A stretch of 64,000 nt of DNA from Roseovarius sp. THAF27 (GCF_009363655.1 NZ_CP045393.1:1798001-1862000), one strand, 5' to 3'; shown: positions 48,886 through 58,697, numbered from the stretch's first letter. Made by a program: numbers and translations. The notes: generated from the letters alone by a model not told the origin.

Positions 48886-50112
48886 ATGACGAAAGCTTTG
48901 GAAATTGATTTCGTGCGGGCGCAGTTCCCAGCCTTCGCCGAACCCGGCCTTAACGGACAGGCCTTTTTCGAGAATGCGGGCGGATCCTACACCTGTGCGC
49001 CGGTGATAGAGCGGCTGACGCGGTTCTACCATCAGCGCAAGGTTCAACCTTATGGCCCTTTTGAGGCCAGTCGTCTTGGCGGCGAGGAGATGGACGAGGC
49101 GCGAACACGGTTGGCCGCGATGCTTGGCGTCGCAACCGACGAGCTGAGCTTTGGGCCTTCCACGACGCAAAACACATATGTCCTGGCGCAGGCCTTCCGT
49201 GACTGGATGAACCCTGGCGACGCAATCATCGTGACGGATCAGGATCACGAAGCGAATTCCGGCCCATGGAGACGCCTGGGCGATGCGGGTATCGAGATTC
49301 GCGAATGGAGGATCGACAGCGAAACGGGTCTCTTGCGGCTGGACGATCTGGAGGCTTTGCTGGACGAAAGGGTCAGGCTGGTCTGTTTTCCGCATTGTTC
49401 GAATATCGTCGGGGCGGTGAACCCGGTGGTCGAGATCACGGCCGCGGCCCATGCCGCCGGCGCCTTCGTTTGCGTGGACGGCGTCTCTTACGCGCCGCAC
49501 GGCTTCGTCAACGTGGGCGATTTGGGTGCCGATATCTACCTATTCTCGGCCTACAAGACATACGGGCCGCATCAGGGGATCATGACGATCCGACGCGAGC
49601 TTGGCGAGATGCTGCCCAACCAGGCACATTGGTTCAATGCCGACAGCCTGTACAAGCGGTTCACGCCGGCGGGGCCCGACCACGCGCAGGTGGCGGCCTG
49701 CGCCGGAATGGCAGATTACTACGACACACTGGCGGAACATCATGGCTGCACCGGGGACGCGGCAGAGCGCAGCGCCGGTGTGCACGATCTCATGCGGGCG
49801 CATGAGACAGCGTTGCTTCAACCCTTGTTGGATTATCTGGCGGACAGGAATACGCTACGCCTGATCGGGCCGAGTGACGCCGCTTTGAAAGCGCCCACAG
49901 TGGCGGTCGAATTGCCCGGCTCAGGGCGCGAGATGGCCGAAAAACTGGCGGCTCATGGCCTCATGGCCGGTGGTGGAGACTTCTACGGGGCGCGGCCGTT
50001 GCAATCCATGGGGATTGATCTGGACAAGGGCGTTCTGAGGCTTAGCTTCGTACATTACACAAACAAGGCCGAAGTGGACAAACTGTTGACTGCTTTGGAA
50101 ACTTGTCTTTGA
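48886..50112 (+). CDS. Class V aminotransferase / cysteine-desulfurase-like PLP enzyme
   Basis: A 408-residue fold-type I PLP enzyme. The PLP Lys lies in FSAYKTYGPHQG and the Asp/His pair in FVCVDGVSYAPHG. The N-terminal FENAGGSYTCAPVI motif is that of the SufS/CsdA-related 'cysteine desulfurase-like' group. A cysteine in the usual active-site loop is not obvious, so desulfurase activity is uncertain. GGGGAGG precedes the ATG. Its stop overlaps the -35 element of the next promoter. Confidence 0.85.
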   Translation: MTKALEIDFVRAQFPAFAEPGLNGQAFFENAGGSYTCAPVIERLTRFYHQRKVQPYGPFEASRLGGEEMDEARTRLAAMLGVATDELSFGPSTTQNTYVLAQAFRDWMNPGDAIIVTDQDHEANSGPWRRLGDAGIEIREWRIDSETGLLRLDDLEALLDERVRLVCFPHCSNIVGAVNPVVEITAAAHAAGAFVCVDGVSYAPHGFVNVGDLGADIYLFSAYKTYGPHQGIMTIRRELGEMLPNQAHWFNADSLYKRFTPAGPDHAQVAACAGMADYYDTLAEHHGCTGDAAERSAGVHDLMRAHETALLQPLLDYLADRNTLRLIGPSDAALKAPTVAVELPGSGREMAEKLAAHGLMAGGGDFYGARPLQSMGIDLDKGVLRLSFVHYTNKAEVDKLLTALETCL

Positions 50113-50137
50113 TCCACGGGGAAATGCAGGCCGTATA
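50110..50137 (+). promoter_or_regulatory. ECF11 (RpoE/ChrR-type) promoter candidate
   Basis: TGATCC at 50110-50115, a 16-bp spacer, then CGTATA at 50132-50137. As I recall the ECF11 consensus, it is TGATCC-N16/17-CGTA. The first three bases are the stop of the upstream gene. It stands 30 bp before the photolyase start. In R. sphaeroides both a photolyase and a cyclopropane synthase are RpoE targets under singlet oxygen. Confidence 0.7.
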
Positions 50138-50167
50138 GCCCCTGACTGACGCGGGGGGACGACGAGC

Positions 50168-51592
50168 TTGGCAGATACAAAACCAACACTTCTTTGGTTG
50201 CGCCGCGATCTGCGGCTGTCGGATCATCCGGCGCTGACCGCCGCGGTCGACCGTGGCGGTCCCGTGGTTCCGGTGTTTGTTCGCGACAAGCTGGTGGATG
50301 ACCTTGGGGCGGCGTCGAAATGGCGCTTGGGTCTGTCTCTGGCGGACCTCGACAAACGGCTGCGCGACAAGGGCAGCCGCATCGTGTTCCGCGCAGGCAA
50401 GGCTGTCGATGTTCTGGAGGACCTGGCGAAAGAGACCGGGGCAGGGGCGGTCTACTGGTCGCGGGCCTATGACCCGGACGCGATCGAACGGGACACCGAG
50501 GTGAAATCGTCCCTCAAGGACGCAGGCATCGAGGCCGAAAGTCATACCGGCCACCTGTTGTTCGAGCCCTGGACCGTCGAGACGAAGGCCGGCGGTTTCT
50601 ACAAGGTCTACACGCCGATGTGGCGGGCCGTTCGCGACCGCGACGTGGATGCGCCGTTGTCTACCCCCTCGAAAATTCCCGCGCCTTCAAGCTGGCCGAA
50701 ATCCGACGATCTGGACGGCTGGAACCTGGGCGCCGCAATGGACCGGGGCGCCGAGGTCTGCCGGCCGCACCAGCGCGTGGGTGAAGAGGCGGCGCATGGC
50801 CGGCTGGGGTGGTTTACCGGCCAGGCGATCTCCGATTACGGAAAACAGCGCGACTTTCCGGCGGAAGACGGCACCTCGGGGCTGTCGGAAAACCTGACCT
50901 ACGGCGAGATTTCCCCGGCACAATGCTGGCATGCCGGGCAGCGTGCGTTGCAGAACGGCGGCGGCAAGGGCGCCGAGACCTGGCTTCAGGAACTGGTCTG
51001 GCGCGAATTCGCGTATCACCTGCTCTATCACACACCCCGGATAAAAGACCGCAACTGGCGTGAGGAATGGGACGCGTTTCCGTGGAACGACGATGAACGC
51101 CGCGCGGAGGTCAAGGCGTGGAAGCAGGGCCGTACCGGCGAACCCTTCGTCGATGCCGCCATGCGCGAGATGTACGTCACGGGCAAAATGCACAACCGGG
51201 CCCGGATGATCGTTGCCAGTTACCTGACCAAGCACCTGATGACGCATTGGAAAGTGGGCCGGGCATGGTTTGACGACTGCCTGACGGACTGGGATGTGGC
51301 GTCGAACGCGATGGGCTGGCAATGGGCGGCGGGCAGCGGACCGGACGCGACGCCTTATTTCCGCGTCTTCAACCCCGAAACCCAGCTGGACAAGTTCGAT
51401 CCGGACGGGGCGTACCGCCGTCGCTGGATCGCAGAGGGGCGAAGCCGCCCGACGAAAACCGCCCTCAGCTATTTCGATGCGATCCCGCGTAGTTGGACGA
51501 TGCGGCCAGACGACACCTATCCCGAGCGCATCATCAGCCTTTCAGAAGGCCGTGAGCGTGCGCTGAGAGCCTATGAAGAGAGACCGTTTTGA
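50168..51592 (+). CDS. phrB: Deoxyribodipyrimidine photolyase
   Basis: A 474-residue class I photolyase: N-terminal antenna domain (LLWLRRDLRLSDHPAL), C-terminal FAD domain with MHNRARMIVASYLTKHL and the Trp-rich DWDVASNAMGWQWAAG. It repairs UV pyrimidine dimers with blue light. Start is TTG at 50168 with GGGGGG about 10 nt upstream; no ATG is better placed. Its TGA overlaps the TTG of cfa. Confidence 0.95.
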   Translation: MADTKPTLLWLRRDLRLSDHPALTAAVDRGGPVVPVFVRDKLVDDLGAASKWRLGLSLADLDKRLRDKGSRIVFRAGKAVDVLEDLAKETGAGAVYWSRAYDPDAIERDTEVKSSLKDAGIEAESHTGHLLFEPWTVETKAGGFYKVYTPMWRAVRDRDVDAPLSTPSKIPAPSSWPKSDDLDGWNLGAAMDRGAEVCRPHQRVGEEAAHGRLGWFTGQAISDYGKQRDFPAEDGTSGLSENLTYGEISPAQCWHAGQRALQNGGGKGAETWLQELVWREFAYHLLYHTPRIKDRNWREEWDAFPWNDDERRAEVKAWKQGRTGEPFVDAAMREMYVTGKMHNRARMIVASYLTKHLMTHWKVGRAWFDDCLTDWDVASNAMGWQWAAGSGPDATPYFRVFNPETQLDKFDPDGAYRRRWIAEGRSRPTKTALSYFDAIPRSWTMRPDDTYPERIISLSEGRERALRAYEERPF

Positions 51593-52875
51593 ATTCCCCG
51601 AGACCATCTGCCGGCGCCGCGCCGCCGATTGCAACCGCGAAGGCGGCGCGTGAGACGATCCTGACCGACACGGCCGGCCAGACCGCGCTGCCACGGTATT
51701 TCACCAAGATGTTCGAGGTTGCCGGAACACTTCAGCACGGACGACTTGATATCGGCCTCGAGGATGGCCGCGTTTTTCGTGTCGAGGGCCAGGCGCCGGG
51801 CCCCGTGGCACGGATCGACGTTCACAATCACGACCTCTTTGCCCGTATGCTGCGCGAGGGATACCTGGGTTTTTGCGATGCCTACCTGGACGGGTGGTGG
51901 ACCACGCCGGACCTTCAGGCCTTCATGGACCTCGTCAACAGCGACAACGACGACATGTACAATGGTTATCCCGGCCAGAAAATCGTCGAACTCTATGAAA
52001 AGCTCCGCTTCTGGTTTCAGCGGAATACCAGGAAACAGGCTCGGCGCAACATCAGCTATCATTACGACTTGGGCAATGATTTCTACCGTCTGTGGCTGGA
52101 CGAGACGATGACGTATTCCAGTGCCATCTTCGAAACCGGGCAGGAAAGCCTGGAGGCTGCGCAGACCGCGAAATATGCCTCGATGGTCGACCAGATGGGC
52201 GCGAAGCCGGGTGATCACGTGCTCGAAATCGGCTGTGGCTGGGGCGGGTTTGCCGAGTATGCCGCCGGGACGAGGGGGCTGCGGGTCACCTGCCTGACGA
52301 TCAGCGAAGAGCAGTTCAAGTACGCGCAGGACCGAATCGCGACTGCCGGATTGTCCGACCTCGTGACCTTCAAGTTGCAGGATTACCGCGATGAGACAGG
52401 CCATTACGACGGCATCGCCAGCATCGAGATGTTCGAGGCTGTCGGCGAACAATATTGGCCGGTCTATTTCGACGCGGTGCGCGAGCGTCTGAAACCCGGA
52501 GGTCAAGCGACGCTGCAGATAATCACCGTGGGGGACGATCGCTTCGAATCCTACCGAAACGATGTCGACTTCATCCAGAAGTACATCTTTCCGGGCGGCA
52601 TGTTACCCAGCCCCGGCGCGCTAAAAGCCCAGGTGGAACGGGCCGGTCTGCTGTTCCGGCAGTCGGTCGAGTTCGGCGAAAGCTACAGCCAGACTCTGCG
52701 TCGCTGGCACGACACCTTCAACGAGAAATGGGACCAGATCGCCAGGATGGGCTTCGATACCCGCTTCAGGCGGATGTGGAATTTTTATCTCACCTCTTGT
52801 GCGGCGGCGTTTCATACGGGTAACTGCGATGTAACACAGATTACAATCGCAAGGCCCTGCAAGGAATGCCCGTAA
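51589..52875 (+). CDS. cfa: Cyclopropane-fatty-acyl-phospholipid synthase
   Basis: A 428-residue SAM-dependent enzyme: the family motif ISYHYDLGNDFYRLWLDE, the SAM-binding loop VLEIGCGWGG and a C-terminal lipid-binding part with YIFPGGMLPS. It methylenates unsaturated acyl chains of membrane phospholipids. It begins with TTG at 51589, overlapping the photolyase stop (TTGA). The first about 30 residues are low-complexity. Confidence 0.94.
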   Translation: MNSPRPSAGAAPPIATAKAARETILTDTAGQTALPRYFTKMFEVAGTLQHGRLDIGLEDGRVFRVEGQAPGPVARIDVHNHDLFARMLREGYLGFCDAYLDGWWTTPDLQAFMDLVNSDNDDMYNGYPGQKIVELYEKLRFWFQRNTRKQARRNISYHYDLGNDFYRLWLDETMTYSSAIFETGQESLEAAQTAKYASMVDQMGAKPGDHVLEIGCGWGGFAEYAAGTRGLRVTCLTISEEQFKYAQDRIATAGLSDLVTFKLQDYRDETGHYDGIASIEMFEAVGEQYWPVYFDAVRERLKPGGQATLQIITVGDDRFESYRNDVDFIQKYIFPGGMLPSPGALKAQVERAGLLFRQSVEFGESYSQTLRRWHDTFNEKWDQIARMGFDTRFRRMWNFYLTSCAAAFHTGNCDVTQITIARPCKECP

Positions 52876-53324
52876 CCGACAGTATGCCCACCACCGGAAG
52901 AGGCGTCGCTGCGATATTGATGGCGATCCTGGCCTGGTACGCGTCCGAAATGTTCCGGCCGCTTATGCCGGAGGGCACCGGCTTTGGCTGGTTCAACGAG
53001 GTCAATGTCGTGCTTGGGCTTCTTTCGGGGTGGATCGTGATCGGATCGCGTTTGAACTATGGCTACAGCAACGCCATCGGTGCGGGGCTGACAGGCGTGG
53101 GCGCTCTGGTATTCTGGGCGCTCTTCCTGCAGAGCTTCAACGAGATGCTGCGGCTGGCGCTGGAAAAGCGCTATGACGGTCCCGTCGAAGGGATCATCGC
53201 CATTTTCGAGATCGGAATAGATTACCTTTTCACGATGTGGCACATACCGCTGATCGTGCTGCTCGTGGTGGGCGGCATCGTGATCGGTCTGGTCTCGGAA
53301 TGGGTTGCGCGACGCTGGCGCTGA
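52866..53324 (+). CDS. trgA: TrgA family membrane protein
   Basis: A 152-residue protein with four hydrophobic segments (GVAAILMAILAWYASEMF; VVLGLLSGWIVIG; GAGLTGVGALVFWALF; IPLIVLLVVGGIVIGLV). It matches TrgA, a tellurite-resistance protein of Rhodobacter. It overlaps cfa by 10 bp and lies 4 bp before trgB. The order trgA-trgB-cysK is the one reported in R. sphaeroides. Confidence 0.8.
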   Translation: MPVTDSMPTTGRGVAAILMAILAWYASEMFRPLMPEGTGFGWFNEVNVVLGLLSGWIVIGSRLNYGYSNAIGAGLTGVGALVFWALFLQSFNEMLRLALEKRYDGPVEGIIAIFEIGIDYLFTMWHIPLIVLLVVGGIVIGLVSEWVARRWR

Positions 53325-53328
53325 CCGG

Positions 53329-54291
53329 ATGACGCGGGTGGTTCTTGACGGTCCGGCGTGGACCGACGCTTTGATCTGGCGCGTCGCTGGCACCACCGTG
53401 GTGCCCGACGAGACAGTGCGAATGCTGGAGGGGGTGGCGGCAGATCGTGCGATCTTTTTCGCCGAAGTCGCCGGCCTTTCACGCAAAGAGAGGTCTGACG
53501 ACACCGTGCTTCGGGCGGATGAAGCCCTTTCCGCAAGGGTACTGGAATGCGCCGCGGACGAGATCATGGGATATTTCGGGCGACGATCCCTGCAAGAGTT
53601 GGCACCTCTTCGTCAGATGATCTTGGCGCGCGCCGCAACGCAAGCCGCCGCCGAACGGATGCCGGCACCGGCGGACCTTCGAAGTGCGACGCGTGGCGCC
53701 GAGGTCGAGATAGTCTCCCACGACACACCGCATGAAGGGTTCTACCTGACCCGCAGCTATCGCCTGCGTCACCCGCAGTTCGATGGCGGGATGAGCAATA
53801 CCGTAAGCCGAGAGGTCTTTGTCGCCAGCGACGCGGCCGTCGTGCTGCCCTACGATCCTCGCCGCGACAGAATTCTGCTTGTCGAGCAGTTCCGCATGGG
53901 TCCGTTTGACCGTGGTGATCCGCTGCCCTGGGTGCTTGAGCCGGTCGCGGGCCGTGTCGATGCCGGCGAAACACCCGAACAGGCGGCGCGGCGCGAATGC
54001 CGCGAGGAGGCCGATCTGGAATTGACCCAGCTGTTGCATGTCAGCTCCCATTATTGCTCACCCGGATGCTCGACCGAGCTGTTTCACTGCTATGTCGGGC
54101 TGTGCGAATTGCCGGAAACAGGAGAGACACATGGAGGGCTGGAGGCCGAGCATGAGGACCTGCGCCGCCACGTCATCGGCTTTGACGCAGCCATGGCGAT
54201 GACGCGCACGGGCGAAGTGAATATAGGCCCGCTCTTTGCATTGTTGCTCTGGCTCGAACGGGAACGCACGCGCCTGCGCGCATCTGCTTGA
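53329..54291 (+). CDS. trgB: TrgB, NUDIX hydrolase (tellurite-resistance locus)
   Basis: A 320-residue protein. The C-terminal half has a complete NUDIX box, G-x5-E-x7-R-E-x2-E-E, beginning at GRVDAGE, as in ADP-ribose pyrophosphatases (ELFHCYVG follows). The N-terminal half is a gamma-glutamylcyclotransferase-like or unknown domain. Start at 53329, 4 bp after trgA. Confidence 0.83.
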   Translation: MTRVVLDGPAWTDALIWRVAGTTVVPDETVRMLEGVAADRAIFFAEVAGLSRKERSDDTVLRADEALSARVLECAADEIMGYFGRRSLQELAPLRQMILARAATQAAAERMPAPADLRSATRGAEVEIVSHDTPHEGFYLTRSYRLRHPQFDGGMSNTVSREVFVASDAAVVLPYDPRRDRILLVEQFRMGPFDRGDPLPWVLEPVAGRVDAGETPEQAARRECREEADLELTQLLHVSSHYCSPGCSTELFHCYVGLCELPETGETHGGLEAEHEDLRRHVIGFDAAMAMTRTGEVNIGPLFALLLWLERERTRLRASA

Positions 54292-54349
54292 GTTCACGGC
54301 GGTTCCGCCTTAATCAGACTTGGAATACCCGATTTAAGGAGCCTCAGCG

Positions 54350-55381
54350 ATGCGGATCGCCAAGGATCTGGCCGACGCGGTCGGAAACACCCCCCTCATC
54401 AAGTTGCGCAAGGCCAGCGAAGTAACCGGCTGCGACATCTATGGCAAAGCCGAGTTCCTGAATCCCGGCCAGTCGGTCAAGGATCGGGCCGCATTGTCGA
54501 TCATCACGGATGCTGTCGCTCGCGGTGATCTTAAACCGGGCGGGACGATCGTCGAAGGAACGGCCGGTAACACCGGCATAGGGCTGGCGCTGGTCGGCGC
54601 GTCCATGGGTTTCAAGACCGTGATCGTGATCCCGGAAACGCAAAGCCAGGAAAAGAAGGACATGCTGACGCTTGCAGGCGCAGAGCTTGTTCAGGTTCCG
54701 GCCGCGCCCTATTCGAACCCCAACAATTTCGTGCGCTACTCCGAGCGGCTGGCGCAGAAGTTGTCCGAGACCGCCGAGAAGGGCGTGATCTGGGCAAACC
54801 AGTTCGACAACACCGCCAACCGTCAGGCCCATGTCGAAACCACCGGCCCCGAGATTTGGGACCAGACGAACGGCAAGGTCGACGGCTTCATCTGTGCTTG
54901 CGGGTCGGGCGGCACACTGGCGGGCGTTTCGATGGCGCTTCAGTCCAAGGGCGTCAAGATGGGTATCGCCGACCCGATGGGAGCAAAGCTCTATTCGTGG
55001 TACACGACCGGAGAACTGGAAGCCGAGGGCAGTTCCATCGCCGAAGGCATCGGTCAGGCGCGGATTACCGCCAACCTCGAAGGCTTTACGCCTGATTTCG
55101 CCTACCAAATACCGGACGAAGAGGCTTTGCCGATTGTCTTCGACCTGCTTGAACATGAGGGGCTGTGCATGGGGGCCTCTACCGGGGTGAACGTGGCAGG
55201 AGCAATGCGCATGGCCCGCGACATGGGGCCGGGGCACACGATCGTCACGATTCTGTGCGATTACGGCACGCGCTACCAGTCCAAGCTCTTCAACCCGGAA
55301 TTCCTGCGCGAGAAAAACCTGCCGACACCCGGCTGGCTGACCGAGGCGCCGCGCAGCATTCCCGGGGTCTTTGTCGAATGA
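54350..55381 (+). CDS. cysK: Cysteine synthase A
   Basis: A 343-residue O-acetylserine sulfhydrylase with the PLP Lys in NPGQSVKDRAA and the phosphate loop EGTAGNTG. It makes cysteine from O-acetylserine and sulphide; cysteine supply also counters tellurite. An ATG 58 bp past trgB, with GGAG upstream. The stop overlaps the next gene by 4 bp. Confidence 0.95.
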   Translation: MRIAKDLADAVGNTPLIKLRKASEVTGCDIYGKAEFLNPGQSVKDRAALSIITDAVARGDLKPGGTIVEGTAGNTGIGLALVGASMGFKTVIVIPETQSQEKKDMLTLAGAELVQVPAAPYSNPNNFVRYSERLAQKLSETAEKGVIWANQFDNTANRQAHVETTGPEIWDQTNGKVDGFICACGSGGTLAGVSMALQSKGVKMGIADPMGAKLYSWYTTGELEAEGSSIAEGIGQARITANLEGFTPDFAYQIPDEEALPIVFDLLEHEGLCMGASTGVNVAGAMRMARDMGPGHTIVTILCDYGTRYQSKLFNPEFLREKNLPTPGWLTEAPRSIPGVFVE

Positions 55382-57864
55382 CCCACCTCGTGCGCTGCCT
55401 GATTGCCGTAGCGCTGTTGATGTCCGGGCTTGCCGCCCCGGTTACCGTGTCACTTGTCGCGACTGCGCCGCCTGCCATGGCACAGTCGCAGGGGTCATCC
55501 ACCGAGATTGACTACGAGGCATGGGACCGGGTGGCATCCCGCGCCGACGAGGCGATCGAGGCCGGTCGTGCCTCGACCAATGCGCTGGAGACCCTGCGCA
55601 GCGAGCTGGCGAATTGGCGACAGCGGTTCCTGGACGAGCAGGACACCAATCGAAACGCGATACAGACAGTGACGCGGCAACTCGAAGCCCTGGGTCCGCC
55701 ACCCGAGGACGGCGAGTCGGAAGTTGCGGAAATCGCCTCGGCGCGCAAGCTTCTCAACGATCGCATGGCGCGGTTGCGTGAACCTGTACGCTTGGCCGAA
55801 CTGGCTCATACCCGCGCCGACGGATTGATCCAAGGGATCGACGCGATCATCCGGGAGCGTCAGAGAGACGAGATTATGCAATTCGGGCCGTCTCCGCTGA
55901 ACCCGGTCCATTGGCCGGAAGGGCTGGCCGCGCTCGGCAGTACCTTCGCAGCCCTCAGATCCGAAGCCGACGCAGCCTGGCGCAATCCGATCCAGCGCGA
56001 TGAAACCAGGAAGGATATTCCGGTCATCCTCGTCCTGTCGGCGATCGGCCTCGTGCTGGTCGGCAGGGGACGAAAATGGACACACGCCCTGACGCGCAAG
56101 ATACTCGGAGAAGACCCGGGCGCGGCGCGCTGGATCATCGGTTTCATAGTCTCGATGGGTAGCCTGTTCCTGCCCTTTTTCGGGGTCTATTTCCTGATCG
56201 AAGCGCTTTCAAGCAGTGGCTTTGTGGGATTGCGCGGCGGACGGATTCTGGACGTGTTCGGGCCGCTGGTCTTCGCATTCCTTCTGGCGCGTTGGCTTGC
56301 CTCGCGCGTTTTCCCGGCAAAGGAAGCGCGCACGTTACCTCTGAACCTGTCGCCGCAAAGCCGCCGCAAGGGTCGGTTCTACGGGATGCTTCTCGGCGGA
56401 TTGGCCGCGGGAAGCTTCTTTCTGCAACAGGTCGGCGAGATCGCGCAATGGAGCAGGCCTGCCTCGGTCGTGATCCTGTACCCGTTGATGGTCTTGTGCT
56501 GCCTCCTCGTGTTCCGGATTGCGAATCTGTTGCGCGAACATGTGAAGGCCGATGCCGAGGATGACGGTGAGGAAACCTACCGCTCGCGCATGACTGGCAT
56601 CCTGGCCTTTCTCATGACCGCACTGGCCATCATTGTGCCGGTGCTCGGCGCGGTGGGCTATTTCCGGCTGGCGCAGGCCCTGCTGTATCCTTCGCTGGGT
56701 TCGATTGAGCTTCTGGCGATGCTGCTTGTGTTGCAGCGTGTCGTGGTCGAGGTCTACGTCCTTATCACCAAGAACCGTGCCGGTGCGGCCGAATCTTTGA
56801 TCCCGATCCTGGCCGGGGTGGTTCTGGTTGTTCTCTCATTGCCGATTTTCGCGCTTTTGTGGGGCGCTCGGGTTGCAGACCTGACGGAACTTTACAGCCG
56901 GGCCGCCGAAGGTTTTTTTATCGGTGAGACGCGGATATCGCCCACGATATTTCTTACATTCGCGTTCATTTTCGTACTGGGCTACTTCGCCACGCGTCTT
57001 TTACAGGGGGCGCTGAAGAATACCATCCTGCCCAAGACCAGGATCGACACCGGCGGCCGCCATGCCATCCTCTCCGGTGTGGGGTATGTCGGGATATTCC
57101 TTGCAGCCGTGATCGCCATTACCAGCGCGGGCATCGACCTAACCGCCCTCGGCTATGTCGCCGGGGCATTGTCCGTCGGTATCGGGTTCGGTCTGCAGAA
57201 CGTCGTGTCCAATTTCGTCAGCGGTATCATTCTGCTGGTGGAGCGTCCCATTTCCGAAGGCGACTGGATCGAGGTCGGCGGCATTCACGGCAACGTCAAG
57301 GATATCTCTGTGCGCTCGACGATCATCCAGACCTTTGACCGCTCGGACGTGATTGTCCCGAATGCCGATCTGGTGTCGGGCCGCGTGACGAACTATACCC
57401 GCGGCAACACCGTCGGGCGTCTTATCGTGCCGGTCGGCGTGGCCTATGGAACAGACACCGAGAGGGTCGACAGGATCCTGCAGGAAATCGCGGAGGCGCA
57501 CCCGCTGGTGTTGTTGAACCCGCCGCCCTTTGTGGTGTTCCGCGGTTTCGGTGCCGACTCACTGGATTTCGAGATCCGGGCGATCCTGCGTGACGTCAAC
57601 TATATCCTGACCGTGCATTCGGAGATGAACCATCAGATTGCACACCGTTTCGCGGAAGCCGGAATAGAAATACCGTTCGCCCAGCGCGACATCTGGATCC
57701 GCAATGCCGAGGTCCTGAACGGCGGGACCCGCGAAGACGGGGTGGCTGCGCAAGCCACCAAGCCGTCCAGCCCCAACGTTCCGACTGCCCCACGCCAAAA
57801 GGACGAGCCACCGGACATGGACGGCGACGCCGATGGCGGCGGCGGAGCGGGAGACGGCCGTTGA
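55378..57864 (+). CDS. MscS-family mechanosensitive channel with DUF3772
   Basis: An 828-residue protein: signal peptide 1-36 (cleavage after PPAMAQ), a periplasmic helical DUF3772 domain (about 50-200), about ten membrane segments, and the conserved MscS core (TALGYVAGALSVGIGFGLQN; ISEGDWIEVGGIHG) around 600-700. The tail is acidic/Pro-rich. Large MscK/YjeP-type channels vent osmolytes on hypo-osmotic shock. The ATG overlaps the cysK stop by 4 bp (ATGA), so it ends the operon. Confidence 0.9.
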   Translation: MTHLVRCLIAVALLMSGLAAPVTVSLVATAPPAMAQSQGSSTEIDYEAWDRVASRADEAIEAGRASTNALETLRSELANWRQRFLDEQDTNRNAIQTVTRQLEALGPPPEDGESEVAEIASARKLLNDRMARLREPVRLAELAHTRADGLIQGIDAIIRERQRDEIMQFGPSPLNPVHWPEGLAALGSTFAALRSEADAAWRNPIQRDETRKDIPVILVLSAIGLVLVGRGRKWTHALTRKILGEDPGAARWIIGFIVSMGSLFLPFFGVYFLIEALSSSGFVGLRGGRILDVFGPLVFAFLLARWLASRVFPAKEARTLPLNLSPQSRRKGRFYGMLLGGLAAGSFFLQQVGEIAQWSRPASVVILYPLMVLCCLLVFRIANLLREHVKADAEDDGEETYRSRMTGILAFLMTALAIIVPVLGAVGYFRLAQALLYPSLGSIELLAMLLVLQRVVVEVYVLITKNRAGAAESLIPILAGVVLVVLSLPIFALLWGARVADLTELYSRAAEGFFIGETRISPTIFLTFAFIFVLGYFATRLLQGALKNTILPKTRIDTGGRHAILSGVGYVGIFLAAVIAITSAGIDLTALGYVAGALSVGIGFGLQNVVSNFVSGIILLVERPISEGDWIEVGGIHGNVKDISVRSTIIQTFDRSDVIVPNADLVSGRVTNYTRGNTVGRLIVPVGVAYGTDTERVDRILQEIAEAHPLVLLNPPPFVVFRGFGADSLDFEIRAILRDVNYILTVHSEMNHQIAHRFAEAGIEIPFAQRDIWIRNAEVLNGGTREDGVAAQATKPSSPNVPTAPRQKDEPPDMDGDADGGGGAGDGR

Positions 57865-57957
57865 TCGGCTTTGCAGGATGGCCGTGCTCCGAGGGTGCGG
57901 TCACGCGCAAGAAAGCGCTTGAACTGGACTTGTCGCTGACGATAAAGAGGCCAGACC

Positions 57958-58047
57958 GGAGAGGTGGCCGAGTGGTCGAAGGCGCACGCCTGGAACGCGT
58001 GTAGGCGGGAAACCGTCTCCAGGGTTCGAATCCCTGTCTCTCCGCCA
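57958..58047 (+). tRNA. tRNA-Ser (anticodon GGA)
   Basis: 90 nt including encoded CCA. Acceptor GGAGAGG pairs with the CTCTCC end; anticodon loop CTGGAAC gives GGA; a long variable arm (class II) and the T arm GGGTTCGAATCCC are present. It sits at the left edge of an accessory stretch. Confidence 0.95.
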
Positions 58048-58342
58048 CTTGCCCTCGCGAAAGCGTTCTCCCCTTCCGGTTGCGGACTGATTTTTCCGTT
58101 GTTTTCGAGAGTTATGCGGGAGAGGCTGAGCACTGGCCCCGGCGCGAGGAGGCCCGGAAGCGGTCTCTCAGGGCCGATAGTCTCTGGACCTGATGACTGC
58201 GCCGATTTGGTGAATAGCCTTTCAAGGGGCTGATAATAAATACCATTCCAAACGCGCTACCTGTTGCCTTCGATTTCGGTCGCGATTGACTAATAGCGAC
58301 TAACGTCAAACCGTATCGGCCTTTGGTTTGATCCGGAACTTC
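58048..58342. other. Region between tRNA-Ser and IS element
   Basis: About 300 bp without a supported gene. Near 58230-58300 the base composition falls, and small frames on both strands lack motifs. It may include the left boundary of an integrated segment. Confidence 0.45.
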
Positions 58343-58404
58343 TGACCTGCTCCCCCGAAATGTCCTCGATTTAAGGTTAGCCTGTTCTCCAACGAAGGAG
58401 ACAG

Positions 58405-58674
58405 ATGATGAAGAGAAGCCGTTTCAGCGAAGAGCAGATCATAGGCATCCTGAAGGAGCACCAGGCTGGTTTCGGTGCGAAGGAGCTGTGTCGCAAGCAC
58501 GGGATCAGCGACGCCACGTTCTACAAGTGGCGGTCGAGGTATGGCGGCATGGAGGTGTCTGACGCCCGGCGTCTGAAGGCATTGGAGGCTGAGAACGCGA
58601 AGCTGAAGAAGATGCTGGCGGAGCAGATGCTCGACGTTGCCACCCTGAAAGAGATGCTCGGAAAAAACTTCTGA
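58405..58674 (+). CDS. IS3-family transposase OrfA
   Basis: An 89-residue helix-turn-helix protein ([19 protein letters not shown]...) ending in a leucine-zipper coiled coil ([18 protein letters not shown]). It binds the IS ends. An A-AAA-AAC slippery heptamer 4 codons before the stop can shift ribosomes to the -1 frame and fuse it to OrfB. Confidence 0.92.
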   Translation: MMKRSRFSEEQIIGILKEHQAGFGAKELCRKHGISDATFYKWRSRYGGMEVSDARRLKALEAENAKLKKMLAEQMLDVATLKEMLGKNF

Positions 58675-58697
58675 AGCCCGGTTCGAGGAGGAATGCC

